From positions 186,001-250,000 of the forward strand of contig CAKZYA010000062.1 in the NCBI GenBank assembly GCA_937883755.1: a stretch of DNA of 64,000 nt, written 5' to 3'. The DNA is from an uncultured Flammeovirgaceae bacterium. GTDB taxonomy: Bacteria; Bacteroidota; Bacteroidia; Cytophagales; Cyclobacteriaceae. The notes under the pieces were generated by a model. That model made no database searches and had not been told where the DNA came from. It saw only the letters and a program-made list of their open reading frames with translations. The translations under genes were made by a program, and so were the position numbers. Positions 38,471 through 48,666 of the stretch are shown here, one piece after another (the first letter of the stretch is position 1; each line of letters opens with the position of its first letter).

Positions 38471-41092
38471 TTACTCATCCTGTAAACACTCCACTGGGTT
38501 TACCCGAGCAGCTTTGACGGTTTGAAATCCCACCGTAAGCCAAGCAATCAAAAGTGCTAACAAACCCGCACTAGCAAAGTACCACCATTCCAGGTCGATC
38601 CGATAGGCAAAGCTTTCCAGCCAATTTTTAACAATGAAGTAGCTGATGGGTAAGGCAATTACAATGGCGATCAGCACCATTTTGGTGAAATCACCGGATA
38701 AAAGTTGCACAATCCCCCAATTGGTAGAACCCAGGATTTTACGGATGCCAATTTCTTTGATTCTTCTTTCGGCCGTGAAGGCGGCCAAGCCAAATAGTCC
38801 TAAACAGGAAATAAGAATAGCGATTACTGAAAAATGTTTGGATAGATTAGCCACTCTCTGCTCAGATATATAGTGTGCTTGATATTCTTCATCTAGAAAT
38901 CTAAACTCAAAAGGAACACCTGGATTGAATTTGTCATAGAGTTTTTCCAACCTTGTTATTGTCTCTCTTTCTTCACCTGCTTGTATTTTGACAACAACAG
39001 TATTGGCATCTTCTGGCAAAAAAATCAAAAACATGGGCTTTATTTCTTCATAGAGTGATTGAAAATGGAAGTCCTTTACGATTCCGATAATTTCCCTCTC
39101 TCCTCTGATATTTACCACTTTCCCAATCGGATCGGTTAGTCCCATGGTCTTAATTGCTGTTTCGTTAAGGATGATTTTTTCACCTTCATTATTAAAATTT
39201 TTGGAAAAAGAACGGCCTTGTAGTAATTCGATACCTAGTGTTTCTACATAGTCGTATCCAACTCTAGTAAAAGTATATTGAATTGGTGAGCGACCTTCTC
39301 CGCCGTAACCACCGCCAGAGTTGTCGAAATCGGAAATACTTCCTTCAAGTACTGTAGCATTTATGACTCCTACCGTACTTTTTGCCTCATGTAAAAATGA
39401 TTCAATATTTTCAATCAGTTTTCCTTCTTTTTCAAAAGTAAGTATGTTGTCTTTTTCGTAACCAAGGCTTTTAAACTGTACAAAGTCAATTTGCTTGGTT
39501 ATTACCATAACCGAGACGATAAGTATAATTGAGATACTAAACTGAAAAACAACTAATCCTCTACGGGTGATTATTTCACCAATTGATGTTCTCAAATTTG
39601 CCTTTAGTACTTCGTTAGGCTTCAATCTTGAAAGGAAGAATGCAGGGTAACTCCCAGAGAGGAATCCAGTAAGAATAATAATCAGCAAAGCAACTAATAT
39701 GAGAGTAATATCCGGACTAAGCGCTAGTTGCTTGCCCGTAATTACATTGAATTGAGGAAGTAAAAGAAGAACAAGTAATACAGCGATAAGGGATGAGATA
39801 AAAACCAACATCACAGACTCTCCCATATACTGGAAAACGAGTACCTTTCTAGACACACCTATGGTTTTTTTAATACCTACTTCCTTCAATCGCCTAGATG
39901 CTTGCGCTGTAGAAAGGTTCATGAAGTTAATACAAGCAATCAATAAGATAATGATTGCTACACCTGAGAAAAGTATCACATAATTTATTCTTCCCCCAGC
40001 CTGTTTACCGTTTTCATAGTGGCTGTGTAAATACCGTTCAGAATAACGTTGAGTAAACATAGTGCCAATCCACTCAGGATGTTTTTCACCATACAAAGGC
40101 TCTAGCTTTGATCTATAAAAGTCGTTGATCTTAGCATTGAACTGATCGATGTCTACACCTTCCTTTATTGTAATGTAAACACTTGGGTTATTGCTACCCC
40201 AATCATTATCACTTGGGTGGCGCTTATCTAGGTATAGCTTATTTGTCAATAAAAAGTCAAACTGCTCAGATGTATTGACATTCGCTATATCAAATACTCC
40301 TGAAACTACATAGTCACCAGCATAGATAGCTTCTCCATCAGTATTATCAACCACATTTATAACCTTACCTATTACATTATCTTCTGAATCGAAAATATTG
40401 GTTGCTAGCTCTTTAGATATTACAATAGCGTTCTTGTCTGCCAGTACACGATCTGCCTCCCCTTGAATTAATTCGAAAGAGAATACTTTGAAAAAATCTT
40501 TCCCAGCCATTTGCCCACTCGCTTTTATCTTTTTCTCATTAAAAGATAATATGGCGCTCGAGGCCTCATCTACTACTGGCACTACGTATTCTATCTCACC
40601 TAGTTCTTCTATTAGAGAAGGAGCCAATAAGTCTGAATTACTTTCATGTGTTATAATACCTTGTTCACCCCTATCAACATTCCTCAATACTTGATATAGT
40701 TGATTTTCATTTTTGTGGAATTTATCTATTGACAATTCATCGTTTACCCACAGAACAATTAATAGAGCGCAAGCCAAACCGGAGGATAAGCCGACTAAGT
40801 TGATCAGGAACGTGCTTTTGTAGCGTTGGAAATTGCGGAGAGTAAGGATCAGGTTATGGCGTAGCATCGCACGATGGTTAGCAGGTTGGTATATTTTAAA
40901 CGATTTAATAAAAGCGGGACGAAAATGGCGAATCACATTCCAGGCGAATTGCCGCTGGGCTTTCTCGGGTAATTCTGCATACTGCTGCTCGAAGAGCTCG
41001 AACAAGTTGCCTTCAATCTCCTCGAGATAATCCTCTCGGCAGAACCATCGTAGGAAACGAAGGGCTTGTTTCGGTGGCAAAAGCTTACTCAT
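38471..41092 (-). CDS. FtsX/MacB-type permease with prefix domain
   Basis: An 873-residue membrane protein, third of a tandem trio. The prefix domain (ALRFLRWFCREDYLEEIEGNL) is followed by FQRYKSTFLINLVGLSSGLA at the first membrane helix, a MacB-like periplasmic domain, FtsX cores near residues 370-480 and 755-870 (EVGIKKTIGVSRK and EIGIRKILGSTNWG), and a second periplasmic domain between. It overlaps the stop of the preceding paralogue by 8 bp (ATGAGTAA), so translation is coupled. It is close in sequence to the other two of the trio, indicating duplication. Function as an exporter or as a mechanotransmission protein is not determined. Confidence 0.9.
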   Translation of the reverse strand: MSKLLPPKQALRFLRWFCREDYLEEIEGNLFELFEQQYAELPEKAQRQFAWNVIRHFRPAFIKSFKIYQPANHRAMLRHNLILTLRNFQRYKSTFLINLVGLSSGLACALLIVLWVNDELSIDKFHKNENQLYQVLRNVDRGEQGIITHESNSDLLAPSLIEELGEIEYVVPVVDEASSAILSFNEKKIKASGQMAGKDFFKVFSFELIQGEADRVLADKNAIVISKELATNIFDSEDNVIGKVINVVDNTDGEAIYAGDYVVSGVFDIANVNTSEQFDFLLTNKLYLDKRHPSDNDWGSNNPSVYITIKEGVDIDQFNAKINDFYRSKLEPLYGEKHPEWIGTMFTQRYSERYLHSHYENGKQAGGRINYVILFSGVAIIILLIACINFMNLSTAQASRRLKEVGIKKTIGVSRKVLVFQYMGESVMLVFISSLIAVLLVLLLLPQFNVITGKQLALSPDITLILVALLIIILTGFLSGSYPAFFLSRLKPNEVLKANLRTSIGEIITRRGLVVFQFSISIILIVSVMVITKQIDFVQFKSLGYEKDNILTFEKEGKLIENIESFLHEAKSTVGVINATVLEGSISDFDNSGGGYGGEGRSPIQYTFTRVGYDYVETLGIELLQGRSFSKNFNNEGEKIILNETAIKTMGLTDPIGKVVNIRGEREIIGIVKDFHFQSLYEEIKPMFLIFLPEDANTVVVKIQAGEERETITRLEKLYDKFNPGVPFEFRFLDEEYQAHYISEQRVANLSKHFSVIAILISCLGLFGLAAFTAERRIKEIGIRKILGSTNWGIVQLLSGDFTKMVLIAIVIALPISYFIVKNWLESFAYRIDLEWWYFASAGLLALLIAWLTVGFQTVKAARVNPVECLQDE

Positions 41093-43667
41093 CCCGCAAG
41101 CATTCCACTGGGTTTATCCGTGCGGCTTTCACAGTTTGCAACCCTACTGTCAACCAGGCGATGAGTAAAGCAACTAGTCCCGCTCCAGCAAAGTACCACC
41201 ACTGCAATGAGATACTGAAAGCGAAATTCTGAAGCCAATACTGAGCCGCAAAGTAGCTAATGGGCAAGGCAACGGTTACGGCGATCAGCACCATTTTCGT
41301 AAAATCGCTGGTTAGCAGACGGGTAATACTTATAGCACTGGCTCCTAGTGCCTTACGAATACCGATTTCTTTTAGGCGACGTTCAGCGGTGAAGGCAGCC
41401 AAACCAAATAGTCCTAAGCAGGAAATAAGAATAGCTAATCCGGCAAAGTACTTAGAAAGAGTAGAAACACGCTGCTCAGCCGCGTAAAGAGCCTGATACT
41501 CTTCATTCAAAAATTTATAATCGAAAGGAAAACCAGGGTAGAGGGTTTGAGAAAGTTGGGTTAGTTGTTGAATAGCTTCTGGTTCTTTCCCCCCCTCAAT
41601 TTTCACGGCGACTGACCAGGTTCTTGGGGGGGATAACCAAAACATCATTGGCTTCACTTTTTCGTGCAACGATTCAAAATGAAAATTTTTGACTATGCCC
41701 AAAATTTCCAGCTTTTCATCTCCTCGCTCTACCACTTCACCTATTGGATTGGTAAAACCTATATGTTCAATCGCCGCTTCGTTGAAAATAATCTTAGCAG
41801 TATCAGTGCTAAACTCTTGAGAAAATGTTCTGCCCTCCTTCATTTCTACCCCTAATAGCTCTAGCATCTCAAAATTAACTGGCATCATCTCAAACTCGGT
41901 TCTATCATTAGGGTCTTTTCCGGGCCACTGCACTCCGTAGGTAGCGGCAATATGTCCGGTCATGTCGTGACCCATGCTAGATGCCTGAAGTACCCCCGGT
42001 ATTTTTCTAATCTCCGCCAGAAAAGTTTCTAGGCTACCTTCTGTCCAGTCTACTCGATCAAAGTAGAGGATGTTGTCTTTATCATACCCTAAGTTTTTGT
42101 TCTGTACAAACTCAATCTGCTTGTAAACAACAAATACCGAGGTAATTAAAATAATAGATAAGGTGAATTGTAAAATCACTAAACCTTTACGTGCCCAAAG
42201 CTCTCCTACTGATTTATTTAATGCTCCTTTCAAGACCTTAACCGGATCAAATGCGGAGAGATACAAAGCCGGATAGCTTCCGGCAGCCACCCCAGTAATC
42301 ACAGTAATAGCCAGAAAAGATAAAATCAGAGATAGATTGAAATCTAGATAGATTTGCTTTCCAGTAATCTGATTAAACTGAGGGAGTAGTAGTAGCACTA
42401 GCACAACTGCTACAATTAATGAGAGTCCGGCCAGTAGCGTAGACTCTCCTAAGTACTGAACAATCAATGAAGAATGACCAGCACCCACCGCTTTTTTAAT
42501 TCCCACTTCCTTCAGTCGGCGGGAGGCCCGAGCCGTAGATAAATTCATGAAGTTGATACAGGCGATAAGTAGTATAAAAACCGCGATTATTGAAAATAAC
42601 CGCACATAGTCTATCCTACCTCCCGCTTGCTGACCATTTTCGTAATTGCCGTACAAGTAATTATCGGAGAAAGGGGCAACAAATAGAGTACGATGGGTAA
42701 TTTCGCCCTCCGTTTTCCTACTGACAAGATCAGCAACTTTATTATTCAGTGAGCTAACATCGGCATCTGGCTTAAGCAGCACGTACGCTTCTGGCCAGGA
42801 AGTGCTCCAGCGAGTAGCCCATCCCTCGTCATCCAACAAAATTTTAAATGATATCACAAAATCAAACTGCACCGAAGAGTGGCGGGGCACATCGGCAAAG
42901 ATTCCGGTAATTTGATACTGTTCTTCGTGCTGCAATTCTATTGTTTTACCTACCACATTCTCAGTAGTGCCAAACAGGTTTTTGGCTAAGCTTTCTGATA
43001 TTACGATAGAGCTTTTGTCAGCTATCACCTGATTAGCATCTCCCTGTTGAAGTGGAAAAGAGAATAACTCGAAAAAATCCTCCTCCACAAATTGCCCCAT
43101 TGCATTAATATCTTTATCACCTAAGGAAAGCGTGTATTCATCCAGACCAAAAGTGGTCACGGCTTGCTCTACCTCAGGCATTTCTTCCTCCATAGTCTGA
43201 GCGGTGAGACCAGGTACCCAGGTAGATGTTATCGTCTCACCATTTTGCGTCCGATGTTGCATTACTTGGTACAACTGAGCATCATTCGAATGAAACTTAT
43301 CTACACTCAACTCATCCTGTACCCACAGAAAAATCAGTAGGGCACACGCCAAACCGGAAGACAAACCGATTAGGTTAATGAAAAAAGTACTTTTGTAGCG
43401 TTGAAAGCTGCGAAAAGTCAGGATCAAATTATGACGTAGCATAGCGCGATGAATATTGGGTTGATATACTTTAAACGATTTAATAAAGGCCGGACGAAAG
43501 TGCTTCAGCACATTCCAGACAAAATTCCGACGAGCTTTGGCAGACGATTCTTCGTACTGATGTTCGTACAACTCGAGTAGGTTTCCCTCAATCTCCTCGA
43601 GATAATCCTCTCGGCAGAACCAGCGGAGGAAACGGAGGGCTTGATTTGGAGGTGAAGGCTTATTCAT
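41085..43667 (-). CDS. FtsX/MacB-type permease with prefix domain
   Basis: An 860-residue paralogue, second of the trio, with the same prefix (CREDYLEEIEGNLLELYEHQY) and domain order. The periplasmic parts differ most between copies (here NVVGKTIELQHEEQYQITGIFADV), while the membrane cores are nearly identical (EVGIKKAVGAG, EIGIRKALGASAISITRLL). It overlaps the preceding paralogue's stop by 8 bp (ATGAATAA). The divergence pattern suggests that each copy meets a different partner or substrate outside the membrane. Confidence 0.9.
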   Translation of the reverse strand: MNKPSPPNQALRFLRWFCREDYLEEIEGNLLELYEHQYEESSAKARRNFVWNVLKHFRPAFIKSFKVYQPNIHRAMLRHNLILTFRSFQRYKSTFFINLIGLSSGLACALLIFLWVQDELSVDKFHSNDAQLYQVMQHRTQNGETITSTWVPGLTAQTMEEEMPEVEQAVTTFGLDEYTLSLGDKDINAMGQFVEEDFFELFSFPLQQGDANQVIADKSSIVISESLAKNLFGTTENVVGKTIELQHEEQYQITGIFADVPRHSSVQFDFVISFKILLDDEGWATRWSTSWPEAYVLLKPDADVSSLNNKVADLVSRKTEGEITHRTLFVAPFSDNYLYGNYENGQQAGGRIDYVRLFSIIAVFILLIACINFMNLSTARASRRLKEVGIKKAVGAGHSSLIVQYLGESTLLAGLSLIVAVVLVLLLLPQFNQITGKQIYLDFNLSLILSFLAITVITGVAAGSYPALYLSAFDPVKVLKGALNKSVGELWARKGLVILQFTLSIILITSVFVVYKQIEFVQNKNLGYDKDNILYFDRVDWTEGSLETFLAEIRKIPGVLQASSMGHDMTGHIAATYGVQWPGKDPNDRTEFEMMPVNFEMLELLGVEMKEGRTFSQEFSTDTAKIIFNEAAIEHIGFTNPIGEVVERGDEKLEILGIVKNFHFESLHEKVKPMMFWLSPPRTWSVAVKIEGGKEPEAIQQLTQLSQTLYPGFPFDYKFLNEEYQALYAAEQRVSTLSKYFAGLAILISCLGLFGLAAFTAERRLKEIGIRKALGASAISITRLLTSDFTKMVLIAVTVALPISYFAAQYWLQNFAFSISLQWWYFAGAGLVALLIAWLTVGLQTVKAARINPVECLRDE

Positions 43668-46245
43668 CTCTTAGGCATTCTATGGGATTCACTTGGGCAG
43701 CTTTCACCGTTTGCAGCCCTATGGTTAGCCACGCGATCAGTAAGGCCAGCAGTCCCACTCCAGCAAAGTACCACCACTGTAAATCAATATGAAAGGCGAA
43801 GTTTTGTAACCAATGTTGGGTCAAGAAGTAACCGATAGGCAGTGCGATTCCGATGGCTACTACCACCATCTTAGTGAAATCACCCGTGAGCAATCCCACG
43901 ATGTTAACAACACTTGCACCCAGCGCTTTGCGAATACCGATTTCTTTCAGACGACGTTCAGCGGTAAAGGCAGCTAGACCGAATAACCCGAGGCAGGAGA
44001 TAAGAATGGCAAGTGCAGCAAAGTACTCCGATAAGGTCGAGACCCTTTGTTCAGCCACATAGAGTGCCTGATAATCATCATCCAGGAATTGATAATCTAA
44101 GACGAAACCCGGATTATAGTTACTATAAAGGGTTTGAAGTCCTGCTAGTGCTTCTTTTTCTCTTCCCGCTTGGAGTTTGGCCACCATCCTATTTATAGAA
44201 GCCTGCATGACGAAACACATTGGTTTCAGCTCTTCATGGAAAGATTCAAAATGAAAGTCTTTAACCACCCCAATAATTTCCTTTTCGCCGTAAAATTCTA
44301 CTGTAGTACCAATTGGGGATGTAAGCCCCATCGCTTCAATGGCTGTTTCATTAAAGATGATTTTTGTGGTATCATTACCAAAATTCCGGGAAAAAGATCG
44401 TCCTTCTATTATTTCTACGCCTAATGTTTCCAGTAAGTCATAGTTAGCGGTTATCACTTCAAACCCAGTCTCATCGTCCGGCGTTTTTCCTTCCCATTCA
44501 ATATTTCCAACCGACCAGTTATGCCCCACAATGCGATGCCCAGTGCTGGATGCATTGAGCACACCGGGAATCTTTTTCATCTCGGTCAAAAAAGTTTCTT
44601 CGTTTCCATTTAGTCTCCCGGTGATGGGGAAGTAAATGACATTATCTTTATCATAGCCTAGATGCTGGTTTTGTACAAAGGCAATCTGCCGGTGTACTAC
44701 CCAGACACTAACCATCAGAATAATAGAAAGGGTGAATTGAAAGACCACTAGTCCCTTCCGAGCCCAAACACTTCCTGAAGACATATTTAATTTCCCTTTC
44801 AGTATGTTGATCGATCGGAGACCCGATAGGTATAATGCTGGGTACAGACCTGCTACTACTCCAGTAGAGAATGCGATGGTAAGTGCCGATACAATAAGCG
44901 TGTGATCAAAACCTAAGGCAAGTTGCTTTCCGGTGATTTCATTGAACGTAGGCAAGGCCAGGGCGACCAGCAGTATGGCGACCATCAATGAAAAAAAGCT
45001 GATTAGTACGGATTCTCCGATATACTGGAAGATCAGTTCCTTTCGTCCGGAACCCACTACTTTTTTTATGCCAATTTCCTTTAGTCTTCTTGATGCCCGG
45101 GCGGTAGTTAAATTCACAAAGTTAATACTGGCGATAAGCAAGATGATGATAGCCACTACCGAGAACAGCCTAACGTATTCTATTCTGCCTCCTACTCGTA
45201 CGCCAATTTCATAGATACCATATAGATAGTGATCCGAATAGCGTTCCAGAAACGCGACGCGATTGATATCATCACCAAACCTTTCTTTCAGTGTAGCCTC
45301 AAGTTTATCGTTAAAATATTCAACATTGGTTCCCTCTCTTAGGGTCGCAAAAACCAATGGACCACCGCCTCCCCAACTATCAACCCAGGGCTTTTCATCT
45401 TTTAAGGCCTCGAAGGTCATAACAAAATCAAATTGTACGGAAGAACGAGCGGGGGTTCCTTTGAAAATACCAGAAACGATAAATTCTCGTTCTTGCTGAA
45501 ATTCTACCGACTTTCCAACAGCATCTTGCGCAGAATCGAAGAGTCTCATGGCTAGCTCTTCCGACAGCACAATGGAATTTTTGTCAGCTAGCACCTGATC
45601 TTTACTTCCGATAAGCAGTTCGTAAGAGAAAATATTGAAGTAGTCTTTACCGACGTACTGTCCCGCTGCTTTCACATTTTTCTCGTCTATGGAAAGTGTA
45701 AGACGGTCGTATCCGGGCCAGGAAACAGGGCCAACAGCGGCCACGTATTCTACCTGAGGCATTTCTTCTCTCAAAAAATCAGCCATAGGACCTCTGGTTT
45801 CAAAGGAGGTATAGATGCCTTCACTACTATATCCTTTCTCCATTACCCGATAAAGCCGTTCATCGTTGGCGTGAAACTTATCCACACTCAATTCATCCTG
45901 CACCCACAGAAAAATCAACAGGGCGCAAGCCAAACCGGAAGATAAGCCAATCAAGTTGATAAAAAAGGAGCTCTTATATCGTTGGAAATTGCGAAAAGCG
46001 AGAATAAAGTTATAGTGTAGCATCGCACGATGATTAGAGGGTTGAAACAATTTAAATGACCGAATAAACGCTGGGCGAAAATGCCGCAACACATTCCAGA
46101 CAAACTGCTTTTGCGCTTTCTTTGGAGATGCAGTATACTGCTGCTCAAAAAGCTCCAGCAGGTTGCCTTCAATCTCCTCGAGATAGTCATTCCGGCAGAA
46201 CCAGCGCAAAAAGCGTAGAGCATACTTGGGTGGTTTTGGTTTCAT
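43660..46245 (-). CDS. FtsX/MacB-type permease with prefix domain
   Basis: An 861-residue paralogue and first of the trio. The prefix has CRNDYLEEIEGNLLELFEQQY, the first core EIGIKKVVGSGRKELIFQYI and the last core EIGIRKALGASVVNIVGLL. Its ATG shares one base with the TAA of the upstream PadR gene (TAATG), so the whole PadR-trio set is one translationally linked unit. Family members usually need a MacB-type ATPase, but none is encoded in the window. Confidence 0.9.
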   Translation of the reverse strand: MKPKPPKYALRFLRWFCRNDYLEEIEGNLLELFEQQYTASPKKAQKQFVWNVLRHFRPAFIRSFKLFQPSNHRAMLHYNFILAFRNFQRYKSSFFINLIGLSSGLACALLIFLWVQDELSVDKFHANDERLYRVMEKGYSSEGIYTSFETRGPMADFLREEMPQVEYVAAVGPVSWPGYDRLTLSIDEKNVKAAGQYVGKDYFNIFSYELLIGSKDQVLADKNSIVLSEELAMRLFDSAQDAVGKSVEFQQEREFIVSGIFKGTPARSSVQFDFVMTFEALKDEKPWVDSWGGGGPLVFATLREGTNVEYFNDKLEATLKERFGDDINRVAFLERYSDHYLYGIYEIGVRVGGRIEYVRLFSVVAIIILLIASINFVNLTTARASRRLKEIGIKKVVGSGRKELIFQYIGESVLISFFSLMVAILLVALALPTFNEITGKQLALGFDHTLIVSALTIAFSTGVVAGLYPALYLSGLRSINILKGKLNMSSGSVWARKGLVVFQFTLSIILMVSVWVVHRQIAFVQNQHLGYDKDNVIYFPITGRLNGNEETFLTEMKKIPGVLNASSTGHRIVGHNWSVGNIEWEGKTPDDETGFEVITANYDLLETLGVEIIEGRSFSRNFGNDTTKIIFNETAIEAMGLTSPIGTTVEFYGEKEIIGVVKDFHFESFHEELKPMCFVMQASINRMVAKLQAGREKEALAGLQTLYSNYNPGFVLDYQFLDDDYQALYVAEQRVSTLSEYFAALAILISCLGLFGLAAFTAERRLKEIGIRKALGASVVNIVGLLTGDFTKMVVVAIGIALPIGYFLTQHWLQNFAFHIDLQWWYFAGVGLLALLIAWLTIGLQTVKAAQVNPIECLRDE

Positions 46246-46571
46246 TACCCAAAGGAAATATTGGGGATTTGCTGGTAGATGCTGGTGCGTAGCGCGTATT
46301 GCTGATCTAGCATCTGCTTGCCGAAAGCGGTGATGATGTAGAATTTTTTCCGACGCCCACCTCGTTCGCTGGTGATGCCGCCAAAACGGGATTTCACAAA
46401 GCCTTTGTCTTCCATTCGCTTTAGGGCTACGTGTACGGCACTGATATTGAGCTTTTTACTTAGCTTTTCTTCCAAATCTTCCAGAATAGATACGCCGTAG
46501 GCCTGGTCGTGCTGAGCGGCTACTACCAGTAGCACTAATTCTTCAAATTCACCGAGAGAAGGATTTTTCAT
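46245..46571 (-). CDS. PadR-family transcriptional regulator
   Basis: A winged-helix regulator of 108 residues (start at MKNPSLGEFEELVLLVV). The core is DQAYGVSILEDLEEKLSKKLNISAVHVALKRMEDKGFV and the C-terminal wing region carries GGRRKKFYIITAFGKQML. It is the first gene of the unit with three FtsX permeases. An inverted repeat over its -7 element suggests autoregulation. It is a paralogue of the other PadR in the window. The effector is unknown. Confidence 0.9.
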   Translation of the reverse strand: MKNPSLGEFEELVLLVVAAQHDQAYGVSILEDLEEKLSKKLNISAVHVALKRMEDKGFVKSRFGGITSERGGRRKKFYIITAFGKQMLDQQYALRTSIYQQIPNISFG

Positions 46572-46586
46572 GAGCAATAATTTACT

Positions 46587-46625
46587 TAACAAAAGTAAAT
46601 ATAATAATTACTTTCACTTTTGTTA
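46587..46625 (-). promoter_or_regulatory. Operator/promoter of the PadR-FtsX trio unit
   Basis: A 10-bp inverted repeat TAACAAAAGT / ACTTTTGTTA with a 19-bp spacer, nesting a smaller AAAGTAA / TTACTTT repeat. On the minus strand the downstream arm covers TACTTTTG, an exact TAnnTTTG -7 element. The arrangement parallels that of the other PadR gene although the repeat sequence differs. Confidence 0.65.
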
Positions 46626-46741
46626 TATAAATACTCAACTTTTTACACTGACCTAGAAAATTACCCCCGAAACCACGAACACTTGCAAACCCGCTCGTTG
46701 TTGGCGTATTTTGTAGATTCTGTACCTAACCTACCTGACTT

Positions 46742-47887
46742 ATGCAAGTCTATTTAGATAATGCGGCAACTACTGCGCTTGATCCCGCTGTCTTAGAAGC
46801 GATGCTTCCCTACATGACCGATCACTACGGTAATCCATCGTCGACTCACGCTCACGGGCGACAGACCCGCTCGGCAATTGAGCAAGCTCGCAAGAAGGTG
46901 GCTGAGTTACTGAACGTTATTCCCTCGGAGATTTTCTTTACTTCGGGCGGAACTGAGGCTGATAATACCGCTATTCGTTGCTCTATTGATTCTCATAATC
47001 TCCGTCGGGCGATTACTTCTCGCTTAGAGCATCACGCAGTGCTGCACACACTACAGGAGCTGGAGAAACAGAAAAAAATTCAGCTCGATTTTGTAGAGTT
47101 TGATGAACGGGGAAATATCGATCTCAATCATCTGGAGGAATTGCTCCGTCAACCTGAACGGGCATTGGTCTCACTAATGCACGGTAATAATGAAATCGGT
47201 AACTTGACTGACATTCAGCGAGTGGGCGAACTCTGCGCCGAGCACGACGCTATTTTTCATTCGGATACCGTGCAAACCCTGGCTCACTACCCCATTGATC
47301 TGAAAGAAATTCCTGTCCATTGCATTGCTGGCGCGGCGCATAAATTTCATGGCCCTAAGGGCGTTGGCTTATTGTACGTTGCTAAAGGCCATAAGATTTG
47401 TCCGCTGCTGCACGGCGGTGGGCAGGAGCGCAATATGCGGGGCGGTACGGAAAACTTATACGGCATTGTTGGCTTCGCCAAAGCCTTAGAACTGAGTCAC
47501 ACTCACATGGATGAGCACACCCAACACATTAAGTCGCTGAAACAACGCATGATTGAAGGGCTGCAAGAACAAATTCCGGGGGTGCAATTCAACGGAATGT
47601 CAAGTGATCTGGACAACAGTTTGTACACAGTACTAAACGTAAGCCTACCACCGTCTGAAGATAATGATATGCTGCTTTTCAATCTGGATTTGAACCAGAT
47701 TTCAACTTCAGGTGGTTCGGCCTGCTCCAGTGGAGCGCAACAAGGTTCGCACGTGCTTCGTGCCCTTCAGTGCGATCCACAGCGAGGTGCGATACGCCTT
47801 TCCTTTAGTCGCCATAACACAATCGAGGAAGTTGACTACGTGGTGAAGACCCTAAAATCACTTTATCCAGTAGCCGTCGCGCAGTAA
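46742..47887 (+). CDS. Cysteine desulfurase
   Basis: PLP enzyme of 381 residues of the NifS/IscS type that moves sulfur from cysteine to a Cys persulfide. The PLP lysine is Lys201 (AAHKFHGPKG), the catalytic Cys328 is in GGSACSSGAQ, and YLDNAATT is at the N-terminus. The short Cys loop and sequence suggest the NifS-like branch. No iscU or sufB neighbour is present, so the acceptor is unknown. It is divergent from the PadR-FtsX unit. Confidence 0.93.
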   Translation: MQVYLDNAATTALDPAVLEAMLPYMTDHYGNPSSTHAHGRQTRSAIEQARKKVAELLNVIPSEIFFTSGGTEADNTAIRCSIDSHNLRRAITSRLEHHAVLHTLQELEKQKKIQLDFVEFDERGNIDLNHLEELLRQPERALVSLMHGNNEIGNLTDIQRVGELCAEHDAIFHSDTVQTLAHYPIDLKEIPVHCIAGAAHKFHGPKGVGLLYVAKGHKICPLLHGGGQERNMRGGTENLYGIVGFAKALELSHTHMDEHTQHIKSLKQRMIEGLQEQIPGVQFNGMSSDLDNSLYTVLNVSLPPSEDNDMLLFNLDLNQISTSGGSACSSGAQQGSHVLRALQCDPQRGAIRLSFSRHNTIEEVDYVVKTLKSLYPVAVAQ

Positions 47888-47945
47888 GTGTATAAACTTA
47901 TTCTTTATTTTTCGTTTGTATGAATACACCTAAATCATCTGTTAT

Positions 47946-48404
47946 ATGAAACTGAGCGGTATAGTCATTACTTGTATTCTTAGCTTTCTTCTTTTTGCCT
48001 CTGCGTTCGCTCAAGACGCTACCCAAGATAATGTATGGAAAGCCTTGGCCTCAGTTGAGTACAAAATCACCGAAGACGAGTACGGCGAACTCTACGTACC
48101 CGAGTTTAGCGAAAAAGCCCAAGAGCTAGAGGGTAAAGTTGTCACTGTGCCCGGTTATATTATTCCGTTCGAGGGGCTGTTTAAACCAGAGCACGTCATC
48201 GTTTCATCATTGCCCATCGCATCCTGTTTCTTCTGTGGCTCAGGTGGTCCTGAAACGGTGATGGAAGTATTCCTGAAAGATCCGGTTGATTATACCGAAG
48301 AAATGGTGGCCTTCCGGGGAAAACTCAAACTGAATGACGATGATTACGAGCAACTGATGTACATTCTAGAAGATGCTGAACTAGTAGGTCCAGTGGGTAA
48401 TTAG
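47946..48404 (+). CDS. DUF3299-like exported protein
   Basis: An exported protein of 152 residues (signal KLSGIVITCILSFLLFASAFAQ). The mature part has LEGKVVTVPGYIIPFEG and LPIASCFFCGSGGPETVMEVF, the latter with two Cys that could bind a metal, and ends with a small beta domain. This matches the DUF3299 type, which is often near lipoprotein or metal transport genes. Function is unknown. It follows the desulfurase gene by 58 bp. Confidence 0.75.
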   Translation: MKLSGIVITCILSFLLFASAFAQDATQDNVWKALASVEYKITEDEYGELYVPEFSEKAQELEGKVVTVPGYIIPFEGLFKPEHVIVSSLPIASCFFCGSGGPETVMEVFLKDPVDYTEEMVAFRGKLKLNDDDYEQLMYILEDAELVGPVGN

Positions 48405-48530
48405 GATCTAAACGTACTTTTCATCTCTTAAGTGAGAACTTTACCTGCAATTACTTTTCAAGCGTTAGAACCGTAGCTTTTAACTGCCAGCAGCCGCTAA
48501 AAGGGTACAAAGGTTTGCATAACTAACACA

Positions 48531-48632
48531 ATAAACGGTTATACAAATAATCTCAAAAAGGGTTGGTTATATAGCAAATTTTAGGCTGTTAGCCTGTAGG
48601 ATATTACTTAGGTTTGTTTATACACATGTTGT
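48531..48632 (+). repeat. Leader-like repeat A with promoter
   Basis: Segment of 102 bp that aligns without gaps to a second segment near 52.1 kb with 71 of 102 identical bases by my count. A 17-bp identical block TTAGGTTTGTTTATACA contains the TAnnTTTG element TAGGTTTG. The segment ends in GTTGT, which is also the first sequence of the gene unit that follows. Homology continues roughly 25 bp further upstream with a 1-bp gap. Confidence 0.75.
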
Positions 48633-48666
48633 ACGCAGTAGACGATACCAAAGAAATAACACAATT

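Noticed and set aside
35204-46245. Many open frames of 60-90 codons antisense to the four permease genes
   Set aside because: They recur at equivalent places because the permease genes are paralogues; low-complexity shadow sequence without starts or conserved motifs.
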